Shown: positions 39,972-49,239, numbered from the stretch's first letter. The stretch is DNA of 64,000 nt from Nocardioides sp. URHA0020 (GCF_000620705.1 NZ_KK211170.1:256836-320835), one strand, 5' to 3'. Numbers and translations: made by a program. The notes: generated from the sequence alone by a model not told the origin.

Positions 39972-40430
39972 TCAGTCCAGGGCGAGCGTCATGTAGCGGC
40001 TGTTCGGGTCGAGCGCGTAGTCGCCGAAGGGCTCGCAGTCGACGAAGCCGTGCCGCAGGTAGAGCCGGTGGGCGGCGGCGAAGAAGTCCTGGGTCCCGGT
40101 CTCGAGGCTGACCCGTCGTACGCCGCGGGACCTGGCCTCGGCGAGCAGCCGGACGAGGATCGCGCTGGCGACCCCGCGGCCGCGAGCGGCGTCGCTCGTC
40201 CGCATCGCCTTGAGCTCGCCGTGGTCGGCCGAGAGCCGCTTGAGGGCGCCGCAGCCGAGGAGGACGCCGGTGTCGCGCGCGGTGAGGAAGGTGACCGACG
40301 GGTCGGCGAGCGCGTCGACGTCGAGCGCGTGCACGCTCTCCGGTGGGGAGGTCGCGTGCATGTCGGCGAGGTGATCGGCCAGCAGCGCCACGACGTCGTC
40401 GCGTCGGGGATCATCGAAAAGCACGTCCAC
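39972..40430 (-). CDS. GNAT family N-acetyltransferase
   Basis: A 152-residue acetyl-CoA-dependent transferase. The acetyl-CoA loop is SDAARGRGVASAILVRLLAE (the R/Q-x-x-G-x-G/A motif), followed by VRRVSLETGTQDFFAAAHRL and GFVDCEPFGDY. This resembles the YsnE/PA4866-like amino acid acetyltransferases. The substrate is unknown. GTG at 40430 is chosen because a TAGGGT box lies exactly 7 nt upstream, which also gives a leaderless start facing the secreted-protein gene. Confidence 0.87.
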   Translation of the reverse strand: MDVLFDDPRRDDVVALLADHLADMHATSPPESVHALDVDALADPSVTFLTARDTGVLLGCGALKRLSADHGELKAMRTSDAARGRGVASAILVRLLAEARSRGVRRVSLETGTQDFFAAAHRLYLRHGFVDCEPFGDYALDPNSRYMTLALD

Positions 40431-40437
40431 GGACGCG

Positions 40438-40453
40438 ACCCTAGGCCTAGCCT
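40438..40453. promoter_or_regulatory. Adjacent divergent -10 boxes of two leaderless genes
   Basis: The minus strand has TAGGGT (40443-40438), 7 nt before GTG at 40430. The plus strand has TAGCCT (40448-40453), 5 nt before ATG at 40459. Between them is the palindrome CTAGGCCTAG (40441-40450). The two promoters must compete for RNA polymerase. Confidence 0.5.
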
Positions 40454-40458
40454 GAGGC

Positions 40459-41154
40459 ATGCGTCGGACCACCTGCCTCACCATGCTCCTGGCCGTGATC
40501 ATGACCACCGTCGGCCTCGTGCCGGTCCCGGCGCAGGCCGCGACCCCGCTCACCGGACGCCTGATCTTCGCGACCGGTGGGTCCGGACCGGCCACCGGCG
40601 TGAAGGTGCGGCTCCGCACGGTCACCTCCGACGGCCCCGGCACGATCGTGGACTCCGACCTGACCAGCTCGGAGGGCACGTTCTCCCTCGACGCGGGTGC
40701 GTCGCCCGACGACGAGTACTACGTGCAGGTGGTCGCCGGGCGGTTCCAGGGCGGGTACGTCGGCGGCTCGCCGAAGTACGTCCAGCCCGGGACGGCGTAC
40801 GCCGTGACGTACGCCCCGCACGCCGCCCTCGGCACGATCCGCGCCAACCCGGCGTACATCCGCGGGGTCGTGGTCAACGCCAAGACCAAGAAGCCGGTCA
40901 GCGGCATCAAGGTGGCCGCCCGAAGCAAGAACGACGGCTGGCAGCTCGAGGGGACCGACTACACCAACCGGGCCGGGATCTTCGTGATCCGCGGCATCGA
41001 GTGCGAGGACGACTGCTACCTGCGGATCAACGGTGCGCCCAAGGGCTACGAGGTCGGCTACCGCGCCTGCAACGGCTCCGTGGTGGCGTCGTGGGAGGAC
41101 GCCTGCGCGTCGCCGATCGGCAGCATCGGCAAGGTCCGGCTCCAGAAGAGCTGA
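40459..41154 (+). CDS. Secreted protein with carboxypeptidase regulatory-like repeats
   Basis: A 231-residue exported protein. The signal peptide has a basic start (MRRTT), hydrophobic core LAVIMTTVGLVPV and probable cleavage after AQA (about residue 27). The mature part has two beta-sandwich repeats of the CarboxypepD_reg/SpaA type (TGRLIFATGGSGPATGVKV and IRGVVVNAKTKKPVSGIKV). Four cysteines in the second repeat may form disulfides. No catalytic motif is seen. Extracellular or wall-associated; role unknown. Confidence 0.8.
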   Translation: MRRTTCLTMLLAVIMTTVGLVPVPAQAATPLTGRLIFATGGSGPATGVKVRLRTVTSDGPGTIVDSDLTSSEGTFSLDAGASPDDEYYVQVVAGRFQGGYVGGSPKYVQPGTAYAVTYAPHAALGTIRANPAYIRGVVVNAKTKKPVSGIKVAARSKNDGWQLEGTDYTNRAGIFVIRGIECEDDCYLRINGAPKGYEVGYRACNGSVVASWEDACASPIGSIGKVRLQKS

Positions 41155-41259
41155 CCTCCGGACCCGCGGAGGCAGAACTGCCGCGCGGACAGCACCGGCT
41201 CCTCGATACGATCGACCCTTCCGGCGCACGCCGGCACTCGACCTCACCTAGGAGCACCC

Positions 41260-43254
41260 GTGTCCGACCTCAAGATCGTCCTCGCCCACGCCGACGCGCG
41301 TGAGGACCGGACGGTCACGACGGGCAACAAGGCCTGGGAGCTCTTCGCCGACGACACCTCCGTGATCGCGGGGCGTGTCAACGGCGACCTCAAGGACCTG
41401 GCCTACGAGCTCCGGGACGGCGACGTCGTCGAGGGCGTGGCGATCGACAGCGTCGACGGCCACAACATCCTGCGGCACTCGACCGCGCACGTGATGGCCC
41501 AGGCCGTGCAGCAGCTCTTCCCGGACGCCAAGCTCGGCATCGGCCCGCCGATCCAGGACGGCTTCTACTACGACTTCGACGTCGAGACCCCCTTCGTGCC
41601 CGACGACCTCGTGAAGATCGAGACCGCGATGCGCAAGATCATCAAGGAGGGTCAGCGCTTCGAGCGCCGGGTCGTCAGCGACCACGACGCGATCCACGAG
41701 CTCCAGGACGAGCCGTACAAGATCGAGCTGATCGGCCTCAAGGGGTCGGGGAAGTCCGACGACGCGGCCGAGGGCGCGAGCGTCGAGGTCGGCGCCGGCG
41801 AGCTGACCATCTACGACAACGTCAACCGCAAGGGCGAGACCGCGTGGAGCGACCTGTGCCGCGGCCCGCACCTGCCCACCACCAAGCGGATCCCGGCCTT
41901 CAAGCTGATGCGGAGCGCGGCGGCGTACTGGCGTGGCGACGAGAAGAACAAGCAGCTCCAGCGCATCTACGGCACCGCGTGGGAGTCCAAGGAGGCGCTC
42001 GAGGAGCACCTGCACCGGATCGAGGAGGCCGAGCGTCGCGACCACCGCAAGCTCGGGCGGGACCTCGATCTCTTCAGCTTCCCCGACGAGATCGGCTCGG
42101 GCCTGCCGGTCTTCCATCCCAAGGGTGGCGTGATCAAGCGGGAGATGGAGGACTACGTCCGCCGGCGGCACATCGAGGAGGGCTTCGAGTACGTCGGCAC
42201 CCCGCACATCGCCAAGGAGGGGCTGTTCTACACCTCCGGCCACCTGCCCTACTACGGCGAGGGGATGTTCCCGGCGCTGGACGTCGACGGCATGGACTAC
42301 CGCCTCAAGGCGATGAACTGCCCGATGCACAACCTCATCTTCCGGTCTCGCCAGCGCTCCTACCGCGAGCTGCCGCTGCGGCTCTTCGAGTTCGGGTCGG
42401 TCTACCGGCACGAGAAGTCCGGCGTCATCCACGGCCTGACCCGGGTGCGTGGCTTCGCGCAGGACGACTCGCACTCCTACGTCACCAAGGAGCAGGCACC
42501 CGGGGAGATCAAGCACCTCCTCGAGTTCTGCCTCGGGCTCTTCCGCGACTTCGGCCTCGACGACTTCTACCTCGAGCTGTCCACCCGTGACGACTCCAAG
42601 CCGGACAAGTTCATCGGGTCCGACGAGGACTGGGAGATCGCGACCAAGGTGCTGGAGGACGTCTGCATCGAGTCGGGACTCGAGCTCGTCCCCGACCCGG
42701 GCGGGGCGGCGTACTACGGGCCCAAGGTCTCGGTGCAGGCCCGCGACGCCATCGGCCGCACCTGGCAGATGTCGACGATCCAGTACGACTTCAACCAGCC
42801 CTCGGCCGACCGCTTCAACCTCGAGTACGTCGCCTCCGACGGCACCCGTCAGCAGCCGGTGATGATCCACTCGGCCAAGTTCGGCTCGATCGAGCGGTTC
42901 ATCGGAGTGCTCGTCGAGCACTACGCCGGCGCCTTCCCCCCGTGGCTGGCGCCGGTGCAGGTGCAGGCGATCCCGGTCGCCGACACCTTCTCCGACTACC
43001 TGTACGACGTCGCGAAGCAGATGAAGGCGCAGGGCCTGCGGGTCGAGGTCGACGACTCCGACGACCGGATGCAGAAGAAGATCCGCAACGCGCAGCTGCA
43101 GAAGGTGCCGTTCATGATGATCGCCGGCGCCGACGACGTGGCCGCGGGTGCGGTCTCCTTCCGCTACCGCGACGGCCGTCAGGACAACGGCGTGCCGATC
43201 GCCGAGGCGATCCAGCGGGTCGTCGACGCGGTCGCGTCGCGCGAGCAGGTCTGA
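41260..43254 (+). CDS. thrS: Threonine--tRNA ligase
   Basis: A 664-residue class II synthetase. An N-terminal TGS domain (about 1-65) is followed by the editing domain (HSTAHVMAQAVQQLFPD), then the catalytic core with motif 2-type LFEFGSVYRHEKSGVIHGL, zinc-binding residues (MNCPMHN), and the C-terminal anticodon domain. It charges tRNA-Thr. The start is GTG at 41260 with TAGGAG upstream. It begins the conserved block that normally continues HIT-pgsA. A GC-rich hairpin (CCTCCG/CGGAGG) just after the previous gene may end that transcript. Confidence 0.96.
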   Translation: MSDLKIVLAHADAREDRTVTTGNKAWELFADDTSVIAGRVNGDLKDLAYELRDGDVVEGVAIDSVDGHNILRHSTAHVMAQAVQQLFPDAKLGIGPPIQDGFYYDFDVETPFVPDDLVKIETAMRKIIKEGQRFERRVVSDHDAIHELQDEPYKIELIGLKGSGKSDDAAEGASVEVGAGELTIYDNVNRKGETAWSDLCRGPHLPTTKRIPAFKLMRSAAAYWRGDEKNKQLQRIYGTAWESKEALEEHLHRIEEAERRDHRKLGRDLDLFSFPDEIGSGLPVFHPKGGVIKREMEDYVRRRHIEEGFEYVGTPHIAKEGLFYTSGHLPYYGEGMFPALDVDGMDYRLKAMNCPMHNLIFRSRQRSYRELPLRLFEFGSVYRHEKSGVIHGLTRVRGFAQDDSHSYVTKEQAPGEIKHLLEFCLGLFRDFGLDDFYLELSTRDDSKPDKFIGSDEDWEIATKVLEDVCIESGLELVPDPGGAAYYGPKVSVQARDAIGRTWQMSTIQYDFNQPSADRFNLEYVASDGTRQQPVMIHSAKFGSIERFIGVLVEHYAGAFPPWLAPVQVQAIPVADTFSDYLYDVAKQMKAQGLRVEVDDSDDRMQKKIRNAQLQKVPFMMIAGADDVAAGAVSFRYRDGRQDNGVPIAEAIQRVVDAVASREQV

Positions 43255-43264
43255 GCCCGGCATC

Positions 43265-44245
43265 GTGAGGCGGCGCGGCGCGGCCCTGGTGGTCGCGGCC
43301 GCGCTGCTCACGGGCTGCGCCTCAGGTAGCGGGTCCTCGGAATCGGCCGTCGTGCCGTCGACGCCGGCCTCGTCACCCTCGTCACCCGCGAGCCCCCGGC
43401 CGACCGCGGTCGTGACGCCGACGGCGGACGCCGACACCGCGCGGCTCCAGGCGCTGGCGCAGCTGGCCGAGGACCAGGCAGCGGCGCTGCCCAGCGCATC
43501 GGCGGCGCCGACCGTCAGCGCCGACCAGCCCGTGCTCGGCGGCGACATCAGCTGGCCGCAGTGCCCGAAGGGGATGGGCATCCCGCAGCGTCGGACACTG
43601 GGGCTGCCGATGCCGCTGCCGGACGCGGCGTACGTCGTGGTGGGACTGACCAACGGGCCGGGCTTCACGGCCAACCCGTGCCTCGCCTCGCAGGTCGACT
43701 GGATCCGGGAGCGCCACCTGCTCGCCTCGGCGTACGCCGTCGTGAGCCAGCCGGACGCGGAGGACCTGCGGGAGCACGGCGACCGCGGACCGTTCGACGG
43801 CACGACGGACCTCGGCGCCCTCGCCAACACGGGCTACCAGCAGGCGCTCGCCAACGTCGCCACGATGCGCGGCGCCGGCCTCGGCAGCCCGATCGTCTGG
43901 ATGGACGTCGAGCACGTGCCCGACTTCGAGTGGAGCAGCGACCTCGAGTCCAACGGCGCGGTGGTGCAGGGCGCGGCCCGCGGCTACGTCGATGCCGGCT
44001 ACGAGGTCGGCGTCTACTCCACGCCGTACCTCTGGCGGGCGGTCGTCGGCGACCTCGCGCTGCAGCTGCCGGAGTGGCGCGCGGCGGGGCAGAGCTCGCG
44101 GGTGGAGGCGCTCTCCCGGTGCGGTGACGACTGGCAGATCCAGGGCGGGCCGGCCGTGCTCGGGCAGTGGGTCGCGGGCCGGCGCGACCTCGACGTCACC
44201 TGCCCGGGGATCACCGACCTGGGGCGCTGGTTCCGCCAATACTGA
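43265..44245 (+). CDS. Lipoprotein with glycoside-hydrolase-25/DUF1906-like domain
   Basis: A 326-residue exported protein. The signal peptide ends with the lipobox LLTGC (Cys near residue 18), so it is membrane-anchored. A Ser/Pro/Ala-rich linker follows to about residue 85, then a domain starting GGDISWPQCPKG and containing VWMDVEHVPDFEW and GYEVGVYSTPYLW. The barrel pattern with an acidic D-x-E pair resembles GH25-like muramidases and DUF1906 proteins, so cell-wall cleavage is possible but not proven. GTG at 43265 lies 10 nt after thrS. The end overlaps the convergent GNAT gene by 35 nt. Confidence 0.78.
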   Translation: MRRRGAALVVAAALLTGCASGSGSSESAVVPSTPASSPSSPASPRPTAVVTPTADADTARLQALAQLAEDQAAALPSASAAPTVSADQPVLGGDISWPQCPKGMGIPQRRTLGLPMPLPDAAYVVVGLTNGPGFTANPCLASQVDWIRERHLLASAYAVVSQPDAEDLREHGDRGPFDGTTDLGALANTGYQQALANVATMRGAGLGSPIVWMDVEHVPDFEWSSDLESNGAVVQGAARGYVDAGYEVGVYSTPYLWRAVVGDLALQLPEWRAAGQSSRVEALSRCGDDWQIQGGPAVLGQWVAGRRDLDVTCPGITDLGRWFRQY

Positions 44246-44708
44246 CGGCCTTCTCGTAGCGACGGCACGGCGAGACGTACGTCGTCCCGCCGGCGCTGAC
44301 CTCGTAGGGCAGGTCACCGGCGTCGCGCCACCCGTGCTTCTCGTAGAACGCCCGCGCCCGGGCGTTGCCGACCACGACCGCCAGCCAGACGACGTCGTGC
44401 CCCGCGGCCGCGAGCCGGTCCTCGGCCGCGGCCAGCAGCGGAGCGGCGACGCCGGTGCCGTGGCTGCGCGGGTCGACGAAGACCTGCTCCACCTCGTCGC
44501 CCGCGACCATCGTGAATCCGACGATCTTGCCGTCGACCTCGGCCACCGTCGTGTCCGCGACGCGGGCCGGCGTGCGTGCGTGGAAGGCCTCCAGCGTGCG
44601 GGCCGCGGTGAGGCCCTCGGGCACGTGTCCGGCGTGCCCGACGTGCCACGCGCGGTGCCAGATGTCGGCGACGACCGCCATGTCGTCGGGTCGGGCGGGA
44701 CGGATCAT
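44211..44708 (-). CDS. GNAT family N-acetyltransferase
   Basis: A 165-residue acetyltransferase: MIRPARPDDMAVVADIWHRAW at the start, VEQVFVDPRSHGTGVAAPLL as the acetyl-CoA region (the loop RSHGTGVA replaces the usual R-G-x-G-x-G), and NARARAFYEKHGWRDAGD near the end. The last 15 residues lie in the overlap with the convergent lipoprotein gene. The substrate is unknown. It is divergent from the HIT gene and shares a perfectly palindromic -10 region with it. Confidence 0.87.
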   Translation of the reverse strand: MIRPARPDDMAVVADIWHRAWHVGHAGHVPEGLTAARTLEAFHARTPARVADTTVAEVDGKIVGFTMVAGDEVEQVFVDPRSHGTGVAAPLLAAAEDRLAAAGHDVVWLAVVVGNARARAFYEKHGWRDAGDLPYEVSAGGTTYVSPCRRYEKAVSIGGTSAPGR

Positions 44709-44714
44709 GGACTC

Positions 44715-44724
44715 ACCCTAGGGT
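44715..44724. promoter_or_regulatory. Perfectly palindromic bidirectional -10 box
   Basis: ACCCTAGGGT is its own reverse complement and gives TAGGGT on each strand. The plus copy is 7 nt before the HIT ATG (44732), the minus copy 6 nt before the GNAT ATG (44708). Both genes would be leaderless. Confidence 0.6.
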
Positions 44725-44731
44725 TGGTGCC

Positions 44732-45253
44732 ATGAGCGATCCGGCGGGGCACCAGCGTGACGGCTTCGAGGGCTTCGACCGGCTCTGGACCCCGCACCGG
44801 ATGGCGTACGTCGCGCCGGGCCGGCCGACCGACGGCGGCTGTCCCTTCTGCGCGATGGGGGAGCAGCCGCTCGAGGAGAGCCTGGTCGTGCACCGCGGCG
44901 AGACCTGCTTCGCGGTGCTCAACCTGCACCCCTACAACCCCGGGCACATGATGGTGCTCCCACACCGGCACGTGGCCCAGCTCGAGGACCTGACGACCGA
45001 GGAGGTCACCGAGCTGATGACGACCACGCAGGAGGCCGTCCGGGCCCTGCGCGAGGTCAGCGGTCCGCACGCCTTCAACGTCGGTCTCAACCTCGGCGGG
45101 ATCGCGGGCGGCTCGCTCTCGCAGCACCTGCACCAGCACGTCGTGCCGCGCTGGTCGGGGGACTCGAACTTCATCACCGTCCTGGGCGGCACCAAGACCC
45201 TGCCGCAGCTGCTCGGCGACACCCGCGCGCTCCTCGCGGAGGCGTGGCAGTGA
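44732..45253 (+). CDS. HIT family hydrolase/phosphorylase (Ap4A-type)
   Basis: A 173-residue histidine triad protein. The triad is HLHQHVVPRW, and zinc may be bound by CPFC (near residue 35) and the nearby His. Its closest positional match is Rv2613c of M. tuberculosis, an Ap4A phosphorylase that lies between thrS and pgsA. Here an 8.6-kb block separates it from pgsA. The inositol phosphatase-like gene starts inside its stop (GTGA). Confidence 0.92.
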   Translation: MSDPAGHQRDGFEGFDRLWTPHRMAYVAPGRPTDGGCPFCAMGEQPLEESLVVHRGETCFAVLNLHPYNPGHMMVLPHRHVAQLEDLTTEEVTELMTTTQEAVRALREVSGPHAFNVGLNLGGIAGGSLSQHLHQHVVPRWSGDSNFITVLGGTKTLPQLLGDTRALLAEAWQ

Positions 45254-46011
45254 CGCTGCACGACGACGCGGCCCTCGCCGTACGACTGGTGCGCGAGGCG
45301 GGTGCGCTCGCCCACCGGATGCGCGCGGGCGGGCTGGCCGCCGAGCGCAAGACGTCGATCTCCGACGTCGTCACGGCTGCGGACCACGCAGCGGAGCGGC
45401 TCGTGGTCGACACCCTGGCGACCGAGCGCCCGACCGACGGCGTGCTGGGGGAGGAGGGTGCCGACCGGGCGGGGACGACCGGCCGCACGTGGGTCATCGA
45501 TCCCGTCGACGGCACCTACAACTTCGTGTCCGGGCTGGACTGGTGGTGCTCGGCCCTCGCGCTCACCGACGGAGACGACCTGGTCCTGGGCGCGGTCTAC
45601 CACCCCGCCACCGACCGCGCGTTCGTCGGCGGGCCGGACCTGCCGACCACGGTCAACGGCGCACCGCTGCCGCGGCTCGTCGACCGCCCCCTCGCGGAGG
45701 GCTGCCTCACCACCTACCTCCACCCGCCGTCGTACGACGGGGAGGTCGGCGCGGCCTTCGCCCGGATGGTCCGCGGGGCCGCGACGCTCCGGATGCTCGG
45801 GTCGGCCTCGATGGACGCCACCGCGATCGCCTCCGGCGAGCTGCACGTGCGGTGCCAGCACTCTCTCCCGGCGTGGGACGACCTGCCCGGCGCCGCCCTC
45901 ATCCTCGGCGCCGGAGGCGCCACGGTCCGGGTCGAGGCCGCCGGGGTCAGCTGGACCGCGGCCGGGGTGCCGACCGCGGTCGCCGACGTCGCGGCCGCGC
46001 TCGCGGAGTAG
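45250..46011 (+). CDS. Inositol monophosphatase family protein
   Basis: A 253-residue magnesium-dependent phosphatase. Metal-site motifs are GEEGAD, WVIDPVDGTYNFVSG and WDDLPGAALILGAGG near the end, with DVVTAADHAAER in the first quarter. Substrates of the family include inositol-1-phosphate, histidinol phosphate and PAP. Nearness to pgsA (phosphatidylinositol synthesis) makes inositol phosphate plausible. GTG at 45250 overlaps the HIT stop; a GTG 6 nt upstream is an alternative. Confidence 0.9.
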   Translation: MTLHDDAALAVRLVREAGALAHRMRAGGLAAERKTSISDVVTAADHAAERLVVDTLATERPTDGVLGEEGADRAGTTGRTWVIDPVDGTYNFVSGLDWWCSALALTDGDDLVLGAVYHPATDRAFVGGPDLPTTVNGAPLPRLVDRPLAEGCLTTYLHPPSYDGEVGAAFARMVRGAATLRMLGSASMDATAIASGELHVRCQHSLPAWDDLPGAALILGAGGATVRVEAAGVSWTAAGVPTAVADVAAALAE

Positions 46012-46022
46012 GCCTCCGGCAG

Positions 46023-47705
46023 TCAGCGCAGGCGCGCGGCGACGACGGTGACGTCGTCGTGCATGCGCTGGTCGGCGAGCTGCGCCACGCCGGCCACCAG
46101 CTCCTCCAGCGGGCGGTCGGCGAGGTCGGCGACCCGCCGGCGCAGCCGCGCGATGCCCTCGTCGATGTCGTGGTCCCGCGACTCGACGACGCCGTCGGTG
46201 ACCAGGACGACGACGCAGCCCGGCTCCACGGCGACCGTCGTGGCCGCACGCCGCAGCAGCGGCACGACGCCCAGCGGGACACCGGAGTCCTGCCCGATCA
46301 GCTCCGTGGTCCCGTCGGCCCGCAGCAGGACGAGCGGCACGTGACCGGCGTTGGCGAGCTCCAGCGTCCCGGCCGCCGCATCCACGAGCACGGCGGCTGC
46401 GGTCACGAACTGGTCCGGCGCATCGCGCGCCATCAGCTCGTCGGCCGCCTCCAGCAGGGCGGCCGGTGCCGGCTCCACCGTCAGCAGGCCGCGGATGCCG
46501 GCTCGCGCGTGGATCATCGTGGTGGCCGCCCGGACACCTCGGCCCATCACGTCGCCCACCACCAGCACCACGCCGCCGGTCGCGGTGCCCACGGCGTCGT
46601 ACCAGTCCCCGCCCACGTGCTCGAGATCGTCGCCTCCCGGTGCGTAGAACGCGGCCGTCTCGAAACGGTCCAGCTCGGGCAGCGGGCTGGGCGCCAGGCT
46701 GAACTGGAGCTCCTCGGAGATCGCCGTCGTGTGGCGGAAGAGCTCGGCGCGCTCCTCGGCGATCCGCCGCTGCGAGGCGAGGGTGTCGAGCAGCTGCGCG
46801 TCCTCCTGCGAGAGCGCCTGGTCCGTGCCGACGATCGCACGCACCTCCACGAGGCTGGCCTCGTGGACCGCGGCGACCTGGTCGGGCGTCACCGCCTGCG
46901 AGAAGTCGGCGGTGACCCGCTGCAGCAGCAGCGCCCGGGCGGCAGCGTCGTCCTGCCGCTGCTGCATCCGGATGCGCTCGGTCACGTCCTGCAGGCAGCC
47001 GATGGTCCCGACCGGGCCCCCGTCGGCGCCGACGAGCACCTTGCCGTGCGCCTCGATCCACCTGATCCGGCCGTCGGGGCGCAGGATCCGGTTGCGCAGG
47101 ACGTAGGTGCCGCGCTCCTCGAGCGCACGCTGCACGACCGCGATCGTCTCCTCCCGGTCGTCCGGGTGGATGGTGGCGACCCAGGCGTCCCAGGTGCCCT
47201 CGAAGGTGCCGGGAGCAAGCCCGTAGATCCGGTGCATCTGGTCGTCCCAGACGTTGGAGCCGTCGAGGGCGTTCCAGTGCCAGGTGCCGAGCTCGGCCGC
47301 CGCGTGCGCCAGCCGCAGCCGCTGCTCGCTCTCGGCGGCCTCGGCCTGCGCCCGGCGGGTCTCCGTCATGTCCTCGAGCACGGCGATGGCGCCGACCACG
47401 GCACCGGCGTCGTCACAGATCGGGTTGACCGTGGCCGCGGCGAGCATGCTGCCGCCGCCGACGTGCTGGATGGTCAGGTCGCCGTGCCAGCGTGCGCCGC
47501 TCAGGATGTCCGGCAGCATCGGAGCCTCGCCGGGCCCGAGACCGACCAGGTCCAGCACGTGGGTGCCGATCAGCTCGTCGCTGCCCAGCCCGAAGAGCTC
47601 CGTGGCCGCGTCGTTCGTGAAGGTGATGATGCCGATCTCATCGGTCGCGAGCACGCTCAGGCTGAGGGCGTGGAGCAGACGCCGCTCGTCGGTCTCGCGC
47701 GTCAC
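46023..47705 (-). CDS. PAS-PAS-SpoIIE serine phosphatase
   Basis: A 560-residue soluble signalling protein. PAS 1 is at about 10-125 (ATDEIGIITFTNDAATELFG), PAS 2 with PAC at about 130-245 (PDGRIRWIEAHGKVLVGADG), then a linker helix and a PP2C/SpoIIE catalytic domain (about 330-560) with GGDWYDAV, VVGDVMGRGVRAA, LVTDGVVESR and HDDVTVVAARL carrying the metal aspartates. It should dephosphorylate STAS-type antagonists and so free a sigma factor. A STAS protein is encoded at 16477-16815, but a link is speculative. The gene is monocistronic and convergent with the preceding gene. Confidence 0.92.
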   Translation of the reverse strand: MTRETDERRLLHALSLSVLATDEIGIITFTNDAATELFGLGSDELIGTHVLDLVGLGPGEAPMLPDILSGARWHGDLTIQHVGGGSMLAAATVNPICDDAGAVVGAIAVLEDMTETRRAQAEAAESEQRLRLAHAAAELGTWHWNALDGSNVWDDQMHRIYGLAPGTFEGTWDAWVATIHPDDREETIAVVQRALEERGTYVLRNRILRPDGRIRWIEAHGKVLVGADGGPVGTIGCLQDVTERIRMQQRQDDAAARALLLQRVTADFSQAVTPDQVAAVHEASLVEVRAIVGTDQALSQEDAQLLDTLASQRRIAEERAELFRHTTAISEELQFSLAPSPLPELDRFETAAFYAPGGDDLEHVGGDWYDAVGTATGGVVLVVGDVMGRGVRAATTMIHARAGIRGLLTVEPAPAALLEAADELMARDAPDQFVTAAAVLVDAAAGTLELANAGHVPLVLLRADGTTELIGQDSGVPLGVVPLLRRAATTVAVEPGCVVVLVTDGVVESRDHDIDEGIARLRRRVADLADRPLEELVAGVAQLADQRMHDDVTVVAARLR

Positions 47706-47914
47706 GTCTTCCTCCCCTGGTCGCTCGGCTGGGTGGGCTCAGTATGTACAGCCGTCGCACCCGGCGCGACGCATTGCCACGCGTGTTCGGAGCGGGGCGT
47801 ACGGCGGCTCCGCCCGCGCCACCCACGGAGGGTCAGGACGCGAGGGTCGGTGATCAGTCGGTCGGGCGCTCGAGGTGATCGGCGCGGGTCCGGCTCCCGT
47901 GCGACGACACGTAC

Positions 47915-47948
47915 GCCCCCGCTCACGACGTGGGTCGCGAGCGGGGGC
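47915..47948. terminator. Stem-loop after xylA
   Basis: GCCCCCGCTC (47915-47924) pairs perfectly with GAGCGGGGGC (47939-47948). It lies 21 bp past the xylA stop on the minus strand and is a likely terminator. The gap 47706-47914 shows nothing else. Confidence 0.65.
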
Positions 47949-47968
47949 GCAGGGGTGTCGGTCGTGCG

Positions 47969-49150
47969 TCAGCCGCGGACGCCGTACAGGTGCTCGAGCG
48001 CCAGCTGGTCGAGGTGCTCGAAGGCCATCCCGCGCAGGGCCGCGGCGTCCGGGTCGAAGGACTCGGCCCGCAGGTCGGCCACGGTCTCGCCGGCCGAGAG
48101 GCTCGAGACGGCGAGCTCGTCGACGCGCGCGTCCTTCAGCGCCTGCTGCACCTCAGGGTCGGCGCGGAAGGCGCGGACCTTGTCGCGCAGGATCAGGTAG
48201 TTGCGCATGCAGCCGCGGGCGGACGCCCACACGCCGTCCATGTCCTCGGTCCGCGGCGGCTTGTAGTCGAAGTGCCGTGGGCCCTCGTAGCCACCGTTCT
48301 CGACGATGTCGACGGTCCAGAAGGCGCCGCGCGCGTTGCCGGCGCCGAAGCGCAGGTCCTGGTCGTAGCGCGGGCCGGTCTGGCCGTTGAGGTCGATGTG
48401 GAAGAGCTTGCCGTGCCACAGCGCCTGGGCGAGGCCGTGCGCGTAGTTCAGCGACGCCATCTCCTCGTGGCCGGTCTCCGGGTTGAGACCGACCAGCTCG
48501 GGGTGGTCGAGCTCGTTGATGAAGGCCAGCGCGTGCCCGATCGTCGGCAGCAGGATGTCGCCGCGGGGCTCGTTGGGCTTGGGCTCGATCGCGAAGCGGA
48601 TGTCGTAGCCCTGCTCCAGCACGTAGGCACCGAGGGTGTTGAACGCCTCCGCGTAGCGGTCCAGCGCGGACTTCACGTCCTTGGCGGCGCCGGACTCGGC
48701 GCCCTCGCGGCCGCCCCAGGCGACGAAGAGCTTGGCGCCCAGCTCGGCGGCCAGATCGATCTGGTCGGCGGCCTTGCTGATGGCGAAGCGGCGTACGTCG
48801 CGGTCGTTGTTGGTGAAGCCGCCGTCGCGGAAGACGGGGTGCGAGAAGAGGTTCGTGGTCACCATCGGCACGACCAGGCCGGTGTCCTCGAGCGCCTTGC
48901 GGAACGGCGCGAGGTGCTTCTCCTTGGTCGCCGCGTCGGCGTCGAAGGGGAAGACGTCGTTGTCGTGGAAGGTGATGCCGTACGCACCGAGCTCGCTGAG
49001 CTTGTGGATCGCCTCGGCGGGGTCGAGCTCGGGGCGCACCGCGCCGCCGAAGACGTCGACGCCCTGCCAGCCGACCGTCCAGAGCCCGAAGGAGAACTGG
49101 TCCTCCCGGGTCGGGGTGAAGGCGGCCGGGTCGGTACTGCTGTCGCTCAT
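47969..49150 (-). CDS. xylA: Xylose isomerase
   Basis: A 393-residue TIM-barrel enzyme that converts D-xylose to D-xylulose (and D-glucose to fructose) with two divalent metals. Seen are ITFHDNDVFPF (catalytic His), VAWGGREGAES, RFAIEPKPNEPRGD with the metal Glu and Lys, GLNPETGHEEMA, and LFHIDLNGQ. This is the short class I type of Actinobacteria. GAGGACC lies just before the ATG at 49150. It is divergent from the importer genes and shares their control region. No xylulokinase gene is in the window. Confidence 0.95.
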   Translation of the reverse strand: MSDSSTDPAAFTPTREDQFSFGLWTVGWQGVDVFGGAVRPELDPAEAIHKLSELGAYGITFHDNDVFPFDADAATKEKHLAPFRKALEDTGLVVPMVTTNLFSHPVFRDGGFTNNDRDVRRFAISKAADQIDLAAELGAKLFVAWGGREGAESGAAKDVKSALDRYAEAFNTLGAYVLEQGYDIRFAIEPKPNEPRGDILLPTIGHALAFINELDHPELVGLNPETGHEEMASLNYAHGLAQALWHGKLFHIDLNGQTGPRYDQDLRFGAGNARGAFWTVDIVENGGYEGPRHFDYKPPRTEDMDGVWASARGCMRNYLILRDKVRAFRADPEVQQALKDARVDELAVSSLSAGETVADLRAESFDPDAAALRGMAFEHLDQLALEHLYGVRG

Positions 49151-49179
49151 CGGGGGTCCTCGTTCCATCACGATTCGAT

Positions 49180-49193
49180 CACGCTCAAGCGTG
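49180..49193. promoter_or_regulatory. Inverted repeat near the xylA start
   Basis: CACGCT-CA-AGCGTG lies 30 bp upstream of the xylA ATG. It may be a second regulator site or a catabolite operator. Confidence 0.4.
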
Positions 49194-49239
49194 AAAACAC
49201 TTGGTTTGAACGTGCAACAAAACACGCTCTCAGAACTGC

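Noticed and set aside
41248..43830. An 860-codon minus-strand frame opposite thrS.
   Set aside because: It is a shadow of thrS and the following lipoprotein gene; no domain or start region is seen.
16477..47705. STAS protein and SpoIIE phosphatase as one partner-switching module.
   Set aside because: They are 29 kb apart with no kinase or sigma factor near either; the link is possible but unsupported.
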